Shown piece after piece: positions 16,424 to 25,955 of a stretch of 64,000 bases of DNA; position 1 is the stretch's first letter, and every line of letters begins with the position of its first letter. This DNA is from Pedobacter chitinilyticus (GTDB taxonomy: Bacteria; Bacteroidota; Bacteroidia; Sphingobacteriales; Sphingobacteriaceae): assembly GCF_003313385.1 (NCBI RefSeq), contig NZ_QMHN01000004.1, positions 126,531 through 190,530 on the forward strand, written 5' to 3'. The translations under genes were made by a program, and so were the position numbers. The notes beneath the pieces are model-generated. The model ran no database searches and was not told the DNA's origin. It was given only the letters and a program-made list of their open reading frames with translations.

Positions 16424-17476
16424 TTGAAGAAAATACTAATCACAGGCGGTGCCGGCTTTATTGGCTCTCACGTAGTACGTAGGTTTGTAAATACCTATCC
16501 AAACTATCAAATCGTAAACTTGGATAAATTAACCTATGCGGGGAATTTAGCCAACCTTAAGGACGTTGAAAACCAGCCCAATTATCGATTTGTTAAAATA
16601 GATATTATAGATGCGCAGGCCATTAATGAATTATTTGCTGAGGAGAACTTTGATGCGGTAATACATTTGGCTGCCGAAAGTCATGTAGATCGTTCAATTG
16701 TTGATCCTACAGCTTTTGTAATGACCAATGTGATTGGAACTGTAAATCTTTTAAATGCAGCCAGAGAGTATTGGAAAGGTGCTTATGATCAAAAGCGGTT
16801 TTACCATGTAAGTACCGATGAGGTATATGGTGCTTTGGGAGAAACAGGTATGTTCACAGAAACAACCGCTTATGACCCACACAGTCCTTACTCCGCTTCA
16901 AAAGCAAGCTCCGATCATTTTGTAAGAGCCTACCACGATACGTACGGAATGGATTGCGTGATCTCTAACTGCTCTAATAACTATGGTTCGCATCATTTCC
17001 CTGAAAAGTTAATTCCTTTGGCTATTAACAATATCAAAAACAACAAACCAGTACCTGTTTATGGTAAAGGTGAAAATGTTAGAGATTGGCTTTGGGTAGA
17101 AGATCACGCAAGAGCCATTGATGTGATTTTTCATCAAGCAAAAACAGGTGAGACCTATAACATTGGCGGGCATAACGAATGGAAAAACATTGATCTTATT
17201 CATTTGCTTTGCAAAATCATGGATAAAAAGCTAGGACGTAAAGAAGGGGAGTCAGCTGAGCTCATCACTTTCGTTACCGATAGAGCTGGCCATGATTTGC
17301 GTTATGCTATTGATTCAACCAAACTACAAAAAGAATTGGATTGGGTGCCAAGTCTACAATTTGAAGAAGGATTGGAGAAAACCGTAGATTGGTACTTGGC
17401 TAATGACGAATGGTTAAACAATGTGACTTCTGGTAATTATCAGTCTTATTACGAAAAACAGTACAAGAACAGATAA
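16424..17476 (+). CDS. rfbB: dTDP-glucose 4,6-dehydratase
   Basis: A 350-residue extended SDR enzyme making dTDP-4-keto-6-deoxyglucose, step two of dTDP-L-rhamnose synthesis. It shows the NAD loop GGAGFIGSHVVRRF (residues 8-21), the catalytic TDE in YHVSTDEVYGALGE, the YxxxK pair in SPYSASKASSDHF, and SNNYGSHHFPEKLIPLAI for nucleotide binding. The start codon is TTG, placed so that the Rossmann strand follows directly; no nearer ATG exists. Its last base overlaps the rfbD ATG, so translation is coupled. Confidence 0.95.
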   Translation: MKKILITGGAGFIGSHVVRRFVNTYPNYQIVNLDKLTYAGNLANLKDVENQPNYRFVKIDIIDAQAINELFAEENFDAVIHLAAESHVDRSIVDPTAFVMTNVIGTVNLLNAAREYWKGAYDQKRFYHVSTDEVYGALGETGMFTETTAYDPHSPYSASKASSDHFVRAYHDTYGMDCVISNCSNNYGSHHFPEKLIPLAINNIKNNKPVPVYGKGENVRDWLWVEDHARAIDVIFHQAKTGETYNIGGHNEWKNIDLIHLLCKIMDKKLGRKEGESAELITFVTDRAGHDLRYAIDSTKLQKELDWVPSLQFEEGLEKTVDWYLANDEWLNNVTSGNYQSYYEKQYKNR

Positions 17477-18339
17477 TGGGTAATATCGTTGTGATAGGGG
17501 CAGGTGGTCAATTAGGCCAGTGCATCAAAAAAATAGTAGGTTTAAGAGCTGTTGAAAATGTAGTATTTCCTGAGGAAAATACCGCTAACATTTTGGACGT
17601 TCCTGCTTTAGAACTTCTATTTGAACAAACCAGCCCTGCTTATGTGATCAATTGCGCAGCCTATACTGCCGTTGATAAGGCCGAAGATGAAGCAGCTATT
17701 GCCAAAGCGGTAAATGAAACAGGCGCTAGAAATTTAGCTCAACTTTGTAAAAAGCATCAAGCCACACTCATCCATATTTCTACTGATTTTGTATTTGAAG
17801 GTACAGAAGTAAAGCTATTGAAAGAAGATGACAAGGCCCATCCAATTAGCGTTTATGGCGCAACAAAGTTGGATGGAGAACTAGCAATCATCAACGAATT
17901 GGATAATCATGTCATTATTCGTACCAGTTGGTTGTATTCAGAGTTTGCCAATAACTTTGTGAAAACCATGTTAAAGCTAGGTGCTGATCGCGATGAGTTG
18001 AGTATTATTGCCGACCAAGTAGGCACACCTACGTATGCGATTGACCTTGCCAATGCGATATTTGACATCATTCAATATCCAGAAAAGAAATACGGTACTT
18101 ATCACTTCAGTAATGAAGGCGTCACCTCATGGTATGATTTTGCAAAAGCGATATTCGACCTGAGTGGCACAAAAGTGAAGGTAAATCCAATACCAACAAG
18201 CGCTTATCCAACCAAAGCAAAAAGGCCTCCTTTTTCGGTAATGGATAAAACCAAAATAAAAGCCGACTACGACGTTCAAGTGCCCTACTGGCTAGATAGT
18301 TTAAAGGTTTGCATTGAGGCGCTTAAATCTAATCATTAA
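17476..18339 (+). CDS. rfbD: dTDP-4-dehydrorhamnose reductase
   Basis: A 287-residue SDR reductase for the last step of dTDP-L-rhamnose formation, using NAD(P)H. It has GAGGQLGQ (residues 8-15), ISTDFVFEG at the active site and the YGATKLDGE catalytic Tyr/Lys (YxxxK). The order in the operon is rfbB, rfbD, rfbA. The 3,5-epimerase gene rfbC, needed between RfbB and RfbD action, is not in this window. Confidence 0.94.
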   Translation: MGNIVVIGAGGQLGQCIKKIVGLRAVENVVFPEENTANILDVPALELLFEQTSPAYVINCAAYTAVDKAEDEAAIAKAVNETGARNLAQLCKKHQATLIHISTDFVFEGTEVKLLKEDDKAHPISVYGATKLDGELAIINELDNHVIIRTSWLYSEFANNFVKTMLKLGADRDELSIIADQVGTPTYAIDLANAIFDIIQYPEKKYGTYHFSNEGVTSWYDFAKAIFDLSGTKVKVNPIPTSAYPTKAKRPPFSVMDKTKIKADYDVQVPYWLDSLKVCIEALKSNH

Positions 18340-18358
18340 TCAAAAAAAAAGACTCTAT

Positions 18359-19219
18359 ATGAAAGGGATAATATTAGCTGGCGGAAGCGGCACCAGATTG
18401 CATCCATTAACCTTGGCTTGCAGCAAGCAAATGATGCCAGTTTATGATAAGCCAATGATCTACTATCCATTGTCGACCTTGATGCTGGCTGGGATCAATG
18501 AAATTCTGATCATTTCAACCCCTCATGATTTGCCTAATTTTCAGAAGCTGCTTGGCGATGGAACTTCTTTAGGTTGTAAATTTAGTTATGCAGTGCAACC
18601 AGAACCTAACGGATTGGCACAAGCCTTTGTAATAGGAGAGGAATTTATCGGTAAGGATAAAGTGGCTTTAGTATTAGGCGATAATATTTTTTATGGCGAT
18701 GGCATGGCCAAGCTTTTGCAAAGCAGTGCCAATCCAGAAGGAGGTGTTGTTTTCGCTTACCAAGTGTCAGACCCAGAACGATATGGTGTGGTTGAGTTTG
18801 ATAAGGACAACCAGGTGATTTCTATTGAAGAGAAACCTACGCAGCCAAAATCAGATTATGCGGTGCCAGGTTTATATTTCTACGACAACGAAGTGGTAGA
18901 AATCGCCAAAAATATCAAACCTTCTCCCCGTGGAGAATATGAAATTACTGATGTTAACAAGGTTTATTTAGAGAGAGGAAAATTGAAGGTAGGCGTGTTA
19001 AGTCGCGGGACAGCTTGGTTAGATACTGGAACCTTTGCCTCGTTGATGCAAGCTGGACAATTTGTGCAGATTATTGAAGAAAGACAAGGTTTAAAGATTG
19101 GCTGTATTGAAGAAATCGCCTATCGAATGGGATTTATCACGGCAGACCAATTAAAGGAAATTGCCAAACCCTTAGTGAAAAGCGGTTACGGCGAATATTT
19201 ATTGAAGATCGTAAAATAA
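18359..19219 (+). CDS. rfbA: Glucose-1-phosphate thymidylyltransferase
   Basis: A 286-residue nucleotidyltransferase making dTDP-glucose from glucose-1-phosphate and dTTP. The signature [11 protein letters not shown] (residues 8-18), [31 protein letters not shown] and [20 protein letters not shown] are all present. The ATG at 18359 fits the family N-terminus [11 protein letters not shown]; an upstream in-frame ATG would overlap rfbD. It closes the operon before a strong terminator. Confidence 0.95.
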   Translation: MKGIILAGGSGTRLHPLTLACSKQMMPVYDKPMIYYPLSTLMLAGINEILIISTPHDLPNFQKLLGDGTSLGCKFSYAVQPEPNGLAQAFVIGEEFIGKDKVALVLGDNIFYGDGMAKLLQSSANPEGGVVFAYQVSDPERYGVVEFDKDNQVISIEEKPTQPKSDYAVPGLYFYDNEVVEIAKNIKPSPRGEYEITDVNKVYLERGKLKVGVLSRGTAWLDTGTFASLMQAGQFVQIIEERQGLKIGCIEEIAYRMGFITADQLKEIAKPLVKSGYGEYLLKIVK

Positions 19220-19221
19220 AA

Positions 19222-19253
19222 GATAAAGGCCACGAGTATTCGTGGCCTTTATC
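19222..19253. terminator. Terminator after rfbA
   Basis: A perfect 14-bp stem (GATAAAGGCCACGA with its complement) encloses a 4-base loop, three bases after the rfbA stop. The A/T-rich ends could serve both strands. Confidence 0.8.
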
Positions 19254-19259
19254 ATAACC

Positions 19260-19353
19260 CGTCATTTCGAAGGAGGAACGACTGAGAAATCTAACGATTA
19301 GGATTAGCATGATGCTAGATTTCTCCATTCGCTGCGCTGCAGTCGAAATGACG
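19260..19353. repeat. Palindromic intergenic repeat
   Basis: CGTCATTTCGA (19260-19270) and TCGAAATGACG (19343-19353) are exact inverted copies. Inner arms AGAAATCTA and TAGATTTCT pair as well. It belongs to the same general class as the repeat at 5718, with a GTCAT border, and lies between the convergent rfbA and ABC-exporter genes. Confidence 0.75.
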
Positions 19354-19368
19354 AATCAATATTAAGTT

Positions 19369-21108
19369 TTACCTCTCCCCAACTTGCTGTCTCCACATGG
19401 CGTAGTACAGCCCTTTTTCTTCCAGTAAATCTTCATGTTTGCCCTGCTCGGTAATCTGACCCTTCTCCAGAACATAAATTCTATCAGCATGACGAATGGT
19501 AGACAAACGGTGAGCAATTAAAATGGTAATCTGTTCACTCAATTTAGATACATCTTTAATCGTTGCCGTAATTTCTTCTTCGGTAATCGAGTCTAATGAA
19601 GAAGTAGCCTCATCAAACACTAAAATATCTGGATTACGCAATAATGCTCTGGCAATAGATAGTCGTTGCTTTTCACCGCCAGAAACTTTTACACCGCCTT
19701 CACCAATAACACTATCTAAGCCTTTGTCGGCTCTGGCCAATAAAGTATGGCAAGCTGCTTGACGAAGTACTTTTAAACATTCCTCATCGCTGGCATTAGG
19801 CTTCACAAACTGTAAGTTCTCCCTAATCGTTCCTGAAAATAGTTGGGTGTCTTGAGTGACAAAGCCAATTTTTTCCCTCAATTGGTCAAGGTTGATTTCC
19901 TTGCCAGAAATATTATTGTAGAATACATTTCCTTCTACAGGTTGATAAAGACCAACCAACAGTTTCACTAAAGTAGTTTTGCCAGAACCAGACGGGCCAA
20001 CAAAAGCAATGGTTTCTCCTTTGCTCACACTGAAGTTGATATGGTTCAAGGCATTGTTCTTGCCCGTAAGGTGTTTAAAACTGATATCGTTAAAGGTAAG
20101 CTGCTCAATTTTATGGAGCGGTTTCGGATTATCTGGTTTTTTGTCAATAGGAGTGCTCAGAATCGCTTTGAATCTGCCCAATGATACTTCGGCCTCTCTC
20201 CATGCTAAAATCACATTACCGAGCTCCTGTAGTGGTCCAAACAAGAAGAACGAGTAGAATAGGAAAGAGAAGTACTGTCCAGGAGAAATAGTATTGTCGA
20301 AAATTAGAATTAACAACACAACAATCATCACGCTGCGCACTAAATTAACCGTAGTGCCCTGTACAAAGCTCATGCTCCTTACAAACTTTACTTTTTTAAG
20401 CTCTAAACCTAGAATCTTGTAAGTGGTTTTATTTAGCCTTTCAATTTCCTGATTGGCCAAGCCTAAGCTTTTAACCAATTCAATGTTTCTAAGCGATTCT
20501 GTGGTGGAACCTGCCAATGCAGTAGTTTCAGCAACAATAGAACGTTGTATGGTTTTGATTTTTCGGCTTAAAAACCAACTGATAAAAGCAATAACTGGAA
20601 TAGATGCAGTGTAAATTAAAGTCACTTTGTAACTCACCGATAAGGAGTAAACGATCACGAAAACCATTCCGATTAAACTCACAAATAGGATGCTGATGAA
20701 GGAAGTGATGAATTTTTCGCAATCAATCCTCACCTTTTGTAAAATACCTAGTGTTTCACCACTACGTTGGTCTTCAAAAACTTGATAGGGTAGTTCCAAA
20801 GAATGTTTCAGGCCATCAGCATACATTTTAGCGCCTACTTTTTGTACAATGATGTTGGTGAAATAATCTTGAAAGTTCTTCGCAATTCTGGAAACCATGG
20901 CGGCGCCAATAGCCAAGCCCACTAAACCCAGTACGCCCCAGATATATTCCGTACGTTCAAGGTTGTCTTTCCTTTCAATAAAACGGTCAACAATTTGACC
21001 TGTAAAATATGGGTCCATAAGGGAGAAGCCGATATTTACTGCAGCTAAAAATAGTGCAAGTACTACCACCCACTTATGCGCTTTGAGGTACTCGAGTAAT
21101 AAATTCAT
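19369..21108 (-). CDS. ABC transporter, fused permease and ATP-binding protein
   Basis: A 579-residue half-transporter of the exporter type. Six transmembrane helices lie in residues 1-310. The nucleotide-binding domain follows with Walker A GPSGSGKTTLVKLL, signature VSGGEKQRLSIARALL, Walker B ILVFDEATSSLD and H-loop LIAHRLSTI. This is the MsbA/LmrA-like layout; it would act as a homodimer exporting lipid, peptide or drug, which the sequence does not decide. ATG 21108 is preferred to a TTG at 21135, because it puts the first helix next to the N-terminus. Confidence 0.92.
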   Translation of the reverse strand: MNLLLEYLKAHKWVVVLALFLAAVNIGFSLMDPYFTGQIVDRFIERKDNLERTEYIWGVLGLVGLAIGAAMVSRIAKNFQDYFTNIIVQKVGAKMYADGLKHSLELPYQVFEDQRSGETLGILQKVRIDCEKFITSFISILFVSLIGMVFVIVYSLSVSYKVTLIYTASIPVIAFISWFLSRKIKTIQRSIVAETTALAGSTTESLRNIELVKSLGLANQEIERLNKTTYKILGLELKKVKFVRSMSFVQGTTVNLVRSVMIVVLLILIFDNTISPGQYFSFLFYSFFLFGPLQELGNVILAWREAEVSLGRFKAILSTPIDKKPDNPKPLHKIEQLTFNDISFKHLTGKNNALNHINFSVSKGETIAFVGPSGSGKTTLVKLLVGLYQPVEGNVFYNNISGKEINLDQLREKIGFVTQDTQLFSGTIRENLQFVKPNASDEECLKVLRQAACHTLLARADKGLDSVIGEGGVKVSGGEKQRLSIARALLRNPDILVFDEATSSLDSITEEEITATIKDVSKLSEQITILIAHRLSTIRHADRIYVLEKGQITEQGKHEDLLEEKGLYYAMWRQQVGER

Positions 21109-21142
21109 TTTTGTTTTGTTGTGATTGGGATGCAAAAATAAA

Positions 21143-21175
21143 AAAAGGGAATGTAGCTGAGTTACATTCCCTTTT
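21143..21175 (-). terminator. Terminator after frr
   Basis: A 13-bp perfect stem (AAAAGGGAATGTA and its complement) with a 7-base loop lies between the frr stop and the ABC-exporter start. The A-run on the plus strand becomes a T-run on the minus strand, as needed for frr. Confidence 0.8.
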
Positions 21176-21197
21176 ATATTACAATTTAACGATATTG

Positions 21198-21761
21198 TTA
21201 AACCGTCATGATGTCTTTTTCCTTCAGTTCTGCGTGTTTGTCTACCTTAAGGATATAATTGTCGGTAACTTTTTGTACTTCTGCCTCACCAACTTTGATT
21301 TCGTCATCAGATACGCTCTCTGCTTTCAATTTCTTGATTTTCTCGTTGGCATCTTTACGGATATTACGGATGGCGATTTTCCCTTTTTCAGCCTCTTCCT
21401 TCACCTTTTTTACCAGCTCTTTTCTACGCTCTTCAGTTAAAGGAGGAACAACCAAACGGATAATGGAACCATCATTTTGAGGATTGATTCCGATATTAGC
21501 TTCCATAATTGCTCTTTCAATAGGAATCAACATGTTTTTCTCCCATGGTTGGATAATCAAAGTACGAGCGTCTGGAGTATTAATTGCTCCAACTTGTGCC
21601 AAAGGTGTTGGGTTACCATAATAGTCAACCATAATGCCATCTAACATACCAGCAGAAGCTTTTCCTGCTCTAATTTTAGTCAATTCAGATTCACAGTGTG
21701 CAATTGCTTTATCCATATTGGCTTGAGCATCTGTGATCTGTTTCTTTATGAGGTCATTCAT
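21198..21761 (-). CDS. frr: Ribosome recycling factor
   Basis: A 187-residue protein that splits post-termination ribosomes together with EF-G. It has the RRF hallmarks: KIRAGKASAGMLDGIMVDYY, TPLAQVGAINTPDARTLIIQ, the PPLTEERRKELVKKVKEEAE helix and a C-terminal three-helix-bundle end at DKHAELKEKDIMTV. Length is standard. It follows pyrH by 46 bases and shares its transcript, the common bacterial pyrH-frr order. Confidence 0.96.
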   Translation of the reverse strand: MNDLIKKQITDAQANMDKAIAHCESELTKIRAGKASAGMLDGIMVDYYGNPTPLAQVGAINTPDARTLIIQPWEKNMLIPIERAIMEANIGINPQNDGSIIRLVVPPLTEERRKELVKKVKEEAEKGKIAIRNIRKDANEKIKKLKAESVSDDEIKVGEAEVQKVTDNYILKVDKHAELKEKDIMTV

Positions 21762-21807
21762 TGTTCTGAGTGATTTATATGCAAAAATATAAAATAAAGG
21801 GCAACAT

Positions 21808-22515
21808 TTAACCTTTTACCAAAGTGCCAATTTCTTTGCCTTTAGCAATTTTCATGAAATTTCCAGCCTTGTTCATATCAAAGACGATAATTGGAAGATC
21901 GTTTTCCTCACACAAAGTAAAGGCCGTCATGTCCATTACATTAAGGTCTTTATCATAAACTTCTTTGAAAGATAATGTTTGGTATTTGGTAGCTGTTGGA
22001 TCTTTTTCAGGATCGGCAGTGTAAATACCATCCACACGGGTACCTTTAAGCACTACGTCTGCATTGATTTCAATGGCTCTTAATGCCGCTGCCGAATCAG
22101 TAGTGAAGTAAGGGTTTCCTGTACCAGCACCAAAAATAACTACACGCCCTTTTTCCAAGTGCCTAACTGCTCTTCTTCTTACAAAAGGCTCGCAGATTTG
22201 CTCCATTTTAATGGCCGAAAGTAAACGGGTTTTTAAACCTACTTTTTCCAGTGCATCTTGTAGTGCCATGCTATTGATTACCGTGGCCAACATGCCCATG
22301 TAATCTGCTTGAGCTCTATCCATCCCAGATTTTTCAGCACTTAAACCTCTAAAAATATTGCCACCGCCTATCACAATTGCTATTTCTAGTCCTTCGTCGT
22401 GTACCGCTTTGATATCTTCTGCGTATTGCTTAACTCTTTCGTTATCAATGCCGTATTGCTTTTCGCCCATTAGCGATTCGCCACTCAGTTTAAGTAAAAT
22501 CCGTTTATATTTCAT
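21808..22515 (-). CDS. pyrH: UMP kinase
   Basis: A 235-residue amino-acid-kinase-fold enzyme that phosphorylates UMP to UDP. It shows [20 protein letters not shown] at the N-terminus, [10 protein letters not shown] (residues 51-60), [20 protein letters not shown] for nucleotide binding and [22 protein letters not shown] 22515 gives the family N-terminus; an upstream in-frame start would add six non-conserved residues. It is first in the pyrH-frr unit. Confidence 0.96.
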   Translation of the reverse strand: MKYKRILLKLSGESLMGEKQYGIDNERVKQYAEDIKAVHDEGLEIAIVIGGGNIFRGLSAEKSGMDRAQADYMGMLATVINSMALQDALEKVGLKTRLLSAIKMEQICEPFVRRRAVRHLEKGRVVIFGAGTGNPYFTTDSAAALRAIEINADVVLKGTRVDGIYTADPEKDPTATKYQTLSFKEVYDKDLNVMDMTAFTLCEENDLPIIVFDMNKAGNFMKIAKGKEIGTLVKG

Positions 22516-22554
22516 AAAAGGCAAAATTATCAAGTTTTTTTAATTTGCTGGTGC

Positions 22555-23652
22555 TTAATTCAGTTTAATTTCCGCTCCTCTGAAAAATACTTGTTGCAAT
22601 TCCATTTTTTCGTTTATCCTCACTAAGTTCGCTTCTGCATTAACAACAAGTTGCCCAATTTCGTTTTCTTTTTTGATCAGCTTTGCTGGATTTAAGGTGG
22701 CCATGTTAATGGCTTCCGTTAATGAAATGTCGCAATGCTTCACGCAGTTTTTAATGGATTGTAACATCGTCATTGCTGAGCCAGATAAAGTGCCGTCAGG
22801 CATTACAAACTTACCGTCTATCGCATGGTGCTGATATGGACCTGAATTACATTCCGCTACCGCATCGGTAATGAGGAACAAGCGTTCTTTCATCATCTTT
22901 GCTGCAATTTTTACCACTTCGAAATCTACATGCAATCCGTCTGCAATAATGCTGGCCATTGCTGTTGGATGGCTAAACACAGCGGTAGGAATGCCTGGCG
23001 CACGATGTTGGATCGGCGACATGGCATTAAACAAATGAGTAGTAGTTTGTATGCCTTGGTTATAGGCGGTCGTCGCTTGTTTAAAATTGGCGTTGCTATG
23101 TCCCAATGAGAGGACCACTTCATGATCTAATAAATATTGGATCACTTCATCATCCTGAAGTTCAGGGGCAAGTGTCATCATTTTGATGGTACCATCGCCA
23201 AAATCCAATAGCTGTTTAATTTCATCTAAGCTTGCTTTGCGAATGTATTCTTTAACGTGAGCACCTCTTTTTTCGGGATTGATAAAAGGTCCTTCCAAAT
23301 GTAAGCCCATACAATTTCTGGAATCTTTCTCGTATTCCTTAATCACCGAGATACATTCATTGAATACTTCTGGCGTGTTTGTCGCTAAACAGATCAGAAA
23401 ACTAGTTGTCCCCTCTCTTAAAAGTTGGTCTTCTATGATACGGATACTTTCCAGGCTGGGTTCAGCAGAAAAAAGCTTGCCAGCAGCACCGTAAATCTGT
23501 AAATCGATAAAACCAGGTAATAACAAGTCTGTGTCCGAATCTTTATTAATGGCATCTGCAATGTACTGTATTTTGCCATTTTGGATTTCAATATGTTGGT
23601 GTTTATGGATCTGGCCATTTGTAAAAACATCGATATCATCAAACGTTTGCAT
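22555..23652 (-). CDS. nagA: N-acetylglucosamine-6-phosphate deacetylase
   Basis: A 365-residue amidohydrolase of the NagA family, which deacetylates GlcNAc-6-P in amino-sugar and peptidoglycan recycling. Motifs include LLPGFIDLQIYGAAGKLFS, the metal ligand HLEGPFINPEKRGAH, LSLGHSNANF, THLFNAMSPIQHRAPG and the catalytic aspartate in FLITDAVAEC. ATG 23652 starts the barrel leader MQTFDDIDVF; a longer frame extends into the gap and is rejected. A TACCTTTA -7-like box lies upstream. No nagB or transporter gene is adjacent. Confidence 0.92.
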   Translation of the reverse strand: MQTFDDIDVFTNGQIHKHQHIEIQNGKIQYIADAINKDSDTDLLLPGFIDLQIYGAAGKLFSAEPSLESIRIIEDQLLREGTTSFLICLATNTPEVFNECISVIKEYEKDSRNCMGLHLEGPFINPEKRGAHVKEYIRKASLDEIKQLLDFGDGTIKMMTLAPELQDDEVIQYLLDHEVVLSLGHSNANFKQATTAYNQGIQTTTHLFNAMSPIQHRAPGIPTAVFSHPTAMASIIADGLHVDFEVVKIAAKMMKERLFLITDAVAECNSGPYQHHAIDGKFVMPDGTLSGSAMTMLQSIKNCVKHCDISLTEAINMATLNPAKLIKKENEIGQLVVNAEANLVRINEKMELQQVFFRGAEIKLN

Positions 23653-23733
23653 GGAAATTCTTAGTGTTTTAATTTTAAAGGTAGCATTTAGAAAGGGTAT
23701 TATTGTGTTATTAAACTTAAAACAACTATAAAG

Positions 23734-24939
23734 ATGAAAAAGCAAACGGCGGAACACGGTAGACGGGCTTTCTTAAAATCTAGCTTGGCTTTTGGAGCTG
23801 TAAGTATGGTTGCTCCCGTCACATCGGTTGCTGCAGTAAGTGAAATTGAAGACGAATTTAAGGTGATTGCAGGACCTTGTCTGCAAACCTCGTTCAACAA
23901 TGCCATATCTGTGTTATGGGTAACGAATAAAAATGCTGCAAGTTGGGTAGAGTATGGACTGTCTCCCAATAATTTAGATAAAAAAGCCTATGGCAAGTCA
24001 GAATTTGGGTTAAAGCCAATTGGTACCATTAATGTTGTGCAATTAAACAATCTACAGCCTGGTGCTAACTATTATTATCGAGTGGTATCTAAAGAAATAA
24101 AAGAATTTCAGCCTTATAAGCTCACCTATGGTACTGTTTTGAATGCTGATGTTCAGTCTTTTATAAATACAGACACGAACAAGGCCGAAGTTAATTTCGT
24201 GATGCTGAACGATATACACGACCGACCTCAATCTATTCCAACTTTGTTAGATTTAGATAAAGGAACGAAGCATGATTTTGTATTTTTCAATGGAGATATA
24301 TTCGATTATCAAACTAACGAGCCTCAAATTATAGATCATTTTTTGCAACCCTGCACCAATGCTTTCGCTAAAAATATTCCATTTGTTTATGTTCGCGGAA
24401 ACCATGAAACCCGTGGTAAGTACTGTCGTGAACTTCCACAATATTTTGCAAGTGTAGGTTATGATGCTTTTACACTTGGCCCGGTAAGATTTGTAATTTT
24501 AGACACTGGAGAAGATAAGGAGGATACTCATCCCGTTTATGCTGGTATTGTAGATTTTGATGAATATCGTAGAGAGCAAGCGGCGCTATTAAAAAAGGAA
24601 ATAGAAAGTAGGGCATTTAAGAAGGCTAAATTTAGGGTAGTAATGATGCATATTCCGCCACGGTTTTCTGGTGAGGCTCATGGCCCACTACATTGTACCG
24701 AGGTTTTTGAGCCTTTGTTAAATAGGGGTAAAGTAGATTTGGTGTTAAGCGGACACACACATCGTTACAAAATTCACCAGCCTGGGGAAGGGCCAAATCA
24801 GTATCCTTTAGTAATAGGTGGCGGCCCTAAAGAAGGTGCCAGAACGTTAACAAAAGTTAGGATAACCCCTAATGAGCTAACTTTAAAGCTGATTAAAGAT
24901 GATGGAACGGAGGTAGGCAGTTACTCCATTAAAAAATAA
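23734..24939 (+). CDS. Tat-exported metallophosphoesterase, purple-acid-phosphatase-like
   Basis: A 401-residue protein. The N-terminus GRRAFLKSSLAFGAVSM is a twin-arginine signal. Residues 45-135 form a fibronectin-like domain (GPCLQTSFNNAISVLWVTNK, ANYYYRVVSKE) as in purple acid phosphatases. The catalytic domain carries the metal motifs MLNDIHD, FNGDIFDY, RGNHETRG, MMHIPP and SGHTHRY. It is likely a periplasmic phosphomono- or diesterase of unknown substrate. It is divergent from nagA across an 81-base gap and ends in a terminator shared with tsf. Confidence 0.88.
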   Translation: MKKQTAEHGRRAFLKSSLAFGAVSMVAPVTSVAAVSEIEDEFKVIAGPCLQTSFNNAISVLWVTNKNAASWVEYGLSPNNLDKKAYGKSEFGLKPIGTINVVQLNNLQPGANYYYRVVSKEIKEFQPYKLTYGTVLNADVQSFINTDTNKAEVNFVMLNDIHDRPQSIPTLLDLDKGTKHDFVFFNGDIFDYQTNEPQIIDHFLQPCTNAFAKNIPFVYVRGNHETRGKYCRELPQYFASVGYDAFTLGPVRFVILDTGEDKEDTHPVYAGIVDFDEYRREQAALLKKEIESRAFKKAKFRVVMMHIPPRFSGEAHGPLHCTEVFEPLLNRGKVDLVLSGHTHRYKIHQPGEGPNQYPLVIGGGPKEGARTLTKVRITPNELTLKLIKDDGTEVGSYSIKK

Positions 24940-24955
24940 ATACCTTATTAAACAA

Positions 24956-24981
24956 AAAAGTCCCGTATGCACAGGACTTTT
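24956..24981. terminator. Terminator between the phosphoesterase and tsf genes
   Basis: AAAAGTCC and GGACTTTT form an 8-bp stem with a 10-base loop, between two convergent genes. A and T runs on both sides allow use from either strand. Confidence 0.7.
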
Positions 24982-25002
24982 CTATATAGATTAAGCTTAA
25001 AA

Positions 25003-25848
25003 TTAAGCTCCTAATTGTACGCGTTTGAAAGCAGTAACCGTTAATCCTTTAGCAGTGTTGTCTAAGAATTTACGAACATCTATAGAACCATCTTTTACAA
25101 ACTCTTGGTTTAATAAAGTACTGTCTTTGTAGAATTTGTTCAATTTACCAGCTGCAATTTTCTCAACCATTTCTTCTGGTTTGCCTTCTTGACGGATCAC
25201 ATCTTTAGCAATCTCGATTTCACGCTCGATTGTTGCAGGATCAACGCCATCTTTATCAACAGCAATTGGATTCATAGCAGCAATCTGCATCGCAACATCT
25301 TTACCAGCTTCAGTAATATCAGCACCGTTAGCACCTTCAAATACCACTAAAACGCCCATTTTGCCATTAGAGTGGATATAAGAAACGATTTTCTCGCCAG
25401 AGATATTTGCATATTCTTGAATAACGATTTTCTCGCCAATTTTACCAGTTAGTTCAGTGATCGTTTCAGCAACTGTACGTCCATCTTCTAAAGCAATCGC
25501 CGACAATTCTTCAGCAGAAGCAGGATTATTAGCAACTGCAGCAGCTAAAACAACTTGAGCTAGATTACGGAAATCTTCAACTTTAGAAACTGGCTCAGTC
25601 TCACAAGCTAAAGCAACTAATTTTCCATTTGTGCCATCTGCCGATACATTGATTAATACTAATCCTTCAGAAGTAGCATTACCAGAACGAGCAGCCGATA
25701 CTTTTTGACCTTTTTTGCGCAATAAATCAACAGCAGCTTCGAAATCGCCATTGGCTTCTACTAATGCTTTTTTGCAATCCATCATGCCGGCACCTGTTTG
25801 TTGACGTAATTTGTTTACGTCTGCCGCAGAAATTTGTACTGTAGACAT
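25003..25848 (-). CDS. tsf: Elongation factor Ts
   Basis: A 281-residue EF-Tu nucleotide-exchange factor. The N-terminal UBA-like domain has LRQQTGAGMMDCKKALVEAN (residues 14-33) followed by AVDLLRKKGQ. The core contains GKLVALACETEPVSKVEDFR and DVAMQIAAMNPIAVDKD. It is the last gene of the rplM-rpsI-rpsB-tsf operon, separated from rpsB by a 107-base gap with a heptad-periodic hairpin. Confidence 0.96.
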   Translation of the reverse strand: MSTVQISAADVNKLRQQTGAGMMDCKKALVEANGDFEAAVDLLRKKGQKVSAARSGNATSEGLVLINVSADGTNGKLVALACETEPVSKVEDFRNLAQVVLAAAVANNPASAEELSAIALEDGRTVAETITELTGKIGEKIVIQEYANISGEKIVSYIHSNGKMGVLVVFEGANGADITEAGKDVAMQIAAMNPIAVDKDGVDPATIEREIEIAKDVIRQEGKPEEMVEKIAAGKLNKFYKDSTLLNQEFVKDGSIDVRKFLDNTAKGLTVTAFKRVQLGA

Positions 25849-25880
25849 CTCTTTTTAAATATTTTGAATTTCTATAAAAT

Positions 25881-25950
25881 GTTATAAGTTGCAAGTAATA
25901 GGTTATAAGGCTGTTTAAAACCTAATAACTTACAACCCACAACTTACAAC
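25881..25950. repeat. Heptad-periodic hairpin element C between rpsB and tsf
   Basis: Positions 25881-25908 read as four exact 7-base units of type GTTATAA, GTTGCAA, GTAATAG, and 25923-25950 as four units of the complementary type TAATAAC, TTACAAC, CCACAAC. The arms form an imperfect hairpin inside a ribosomal-protein operon. Confidence 0.7.
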
Positions 25951-25955
25951 TTCAA

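Noticed and set aside
22516..22533. Extended pyrH start
   Set aside because: The six extra residues are not in the family, and ATG 22515 gives the canonical N-terminus.
25881..25950. CRISPR-like array of short repeats
   Set aside because: Units are 7 bases and contiguous without spacers, and there are no cas genes in the window.
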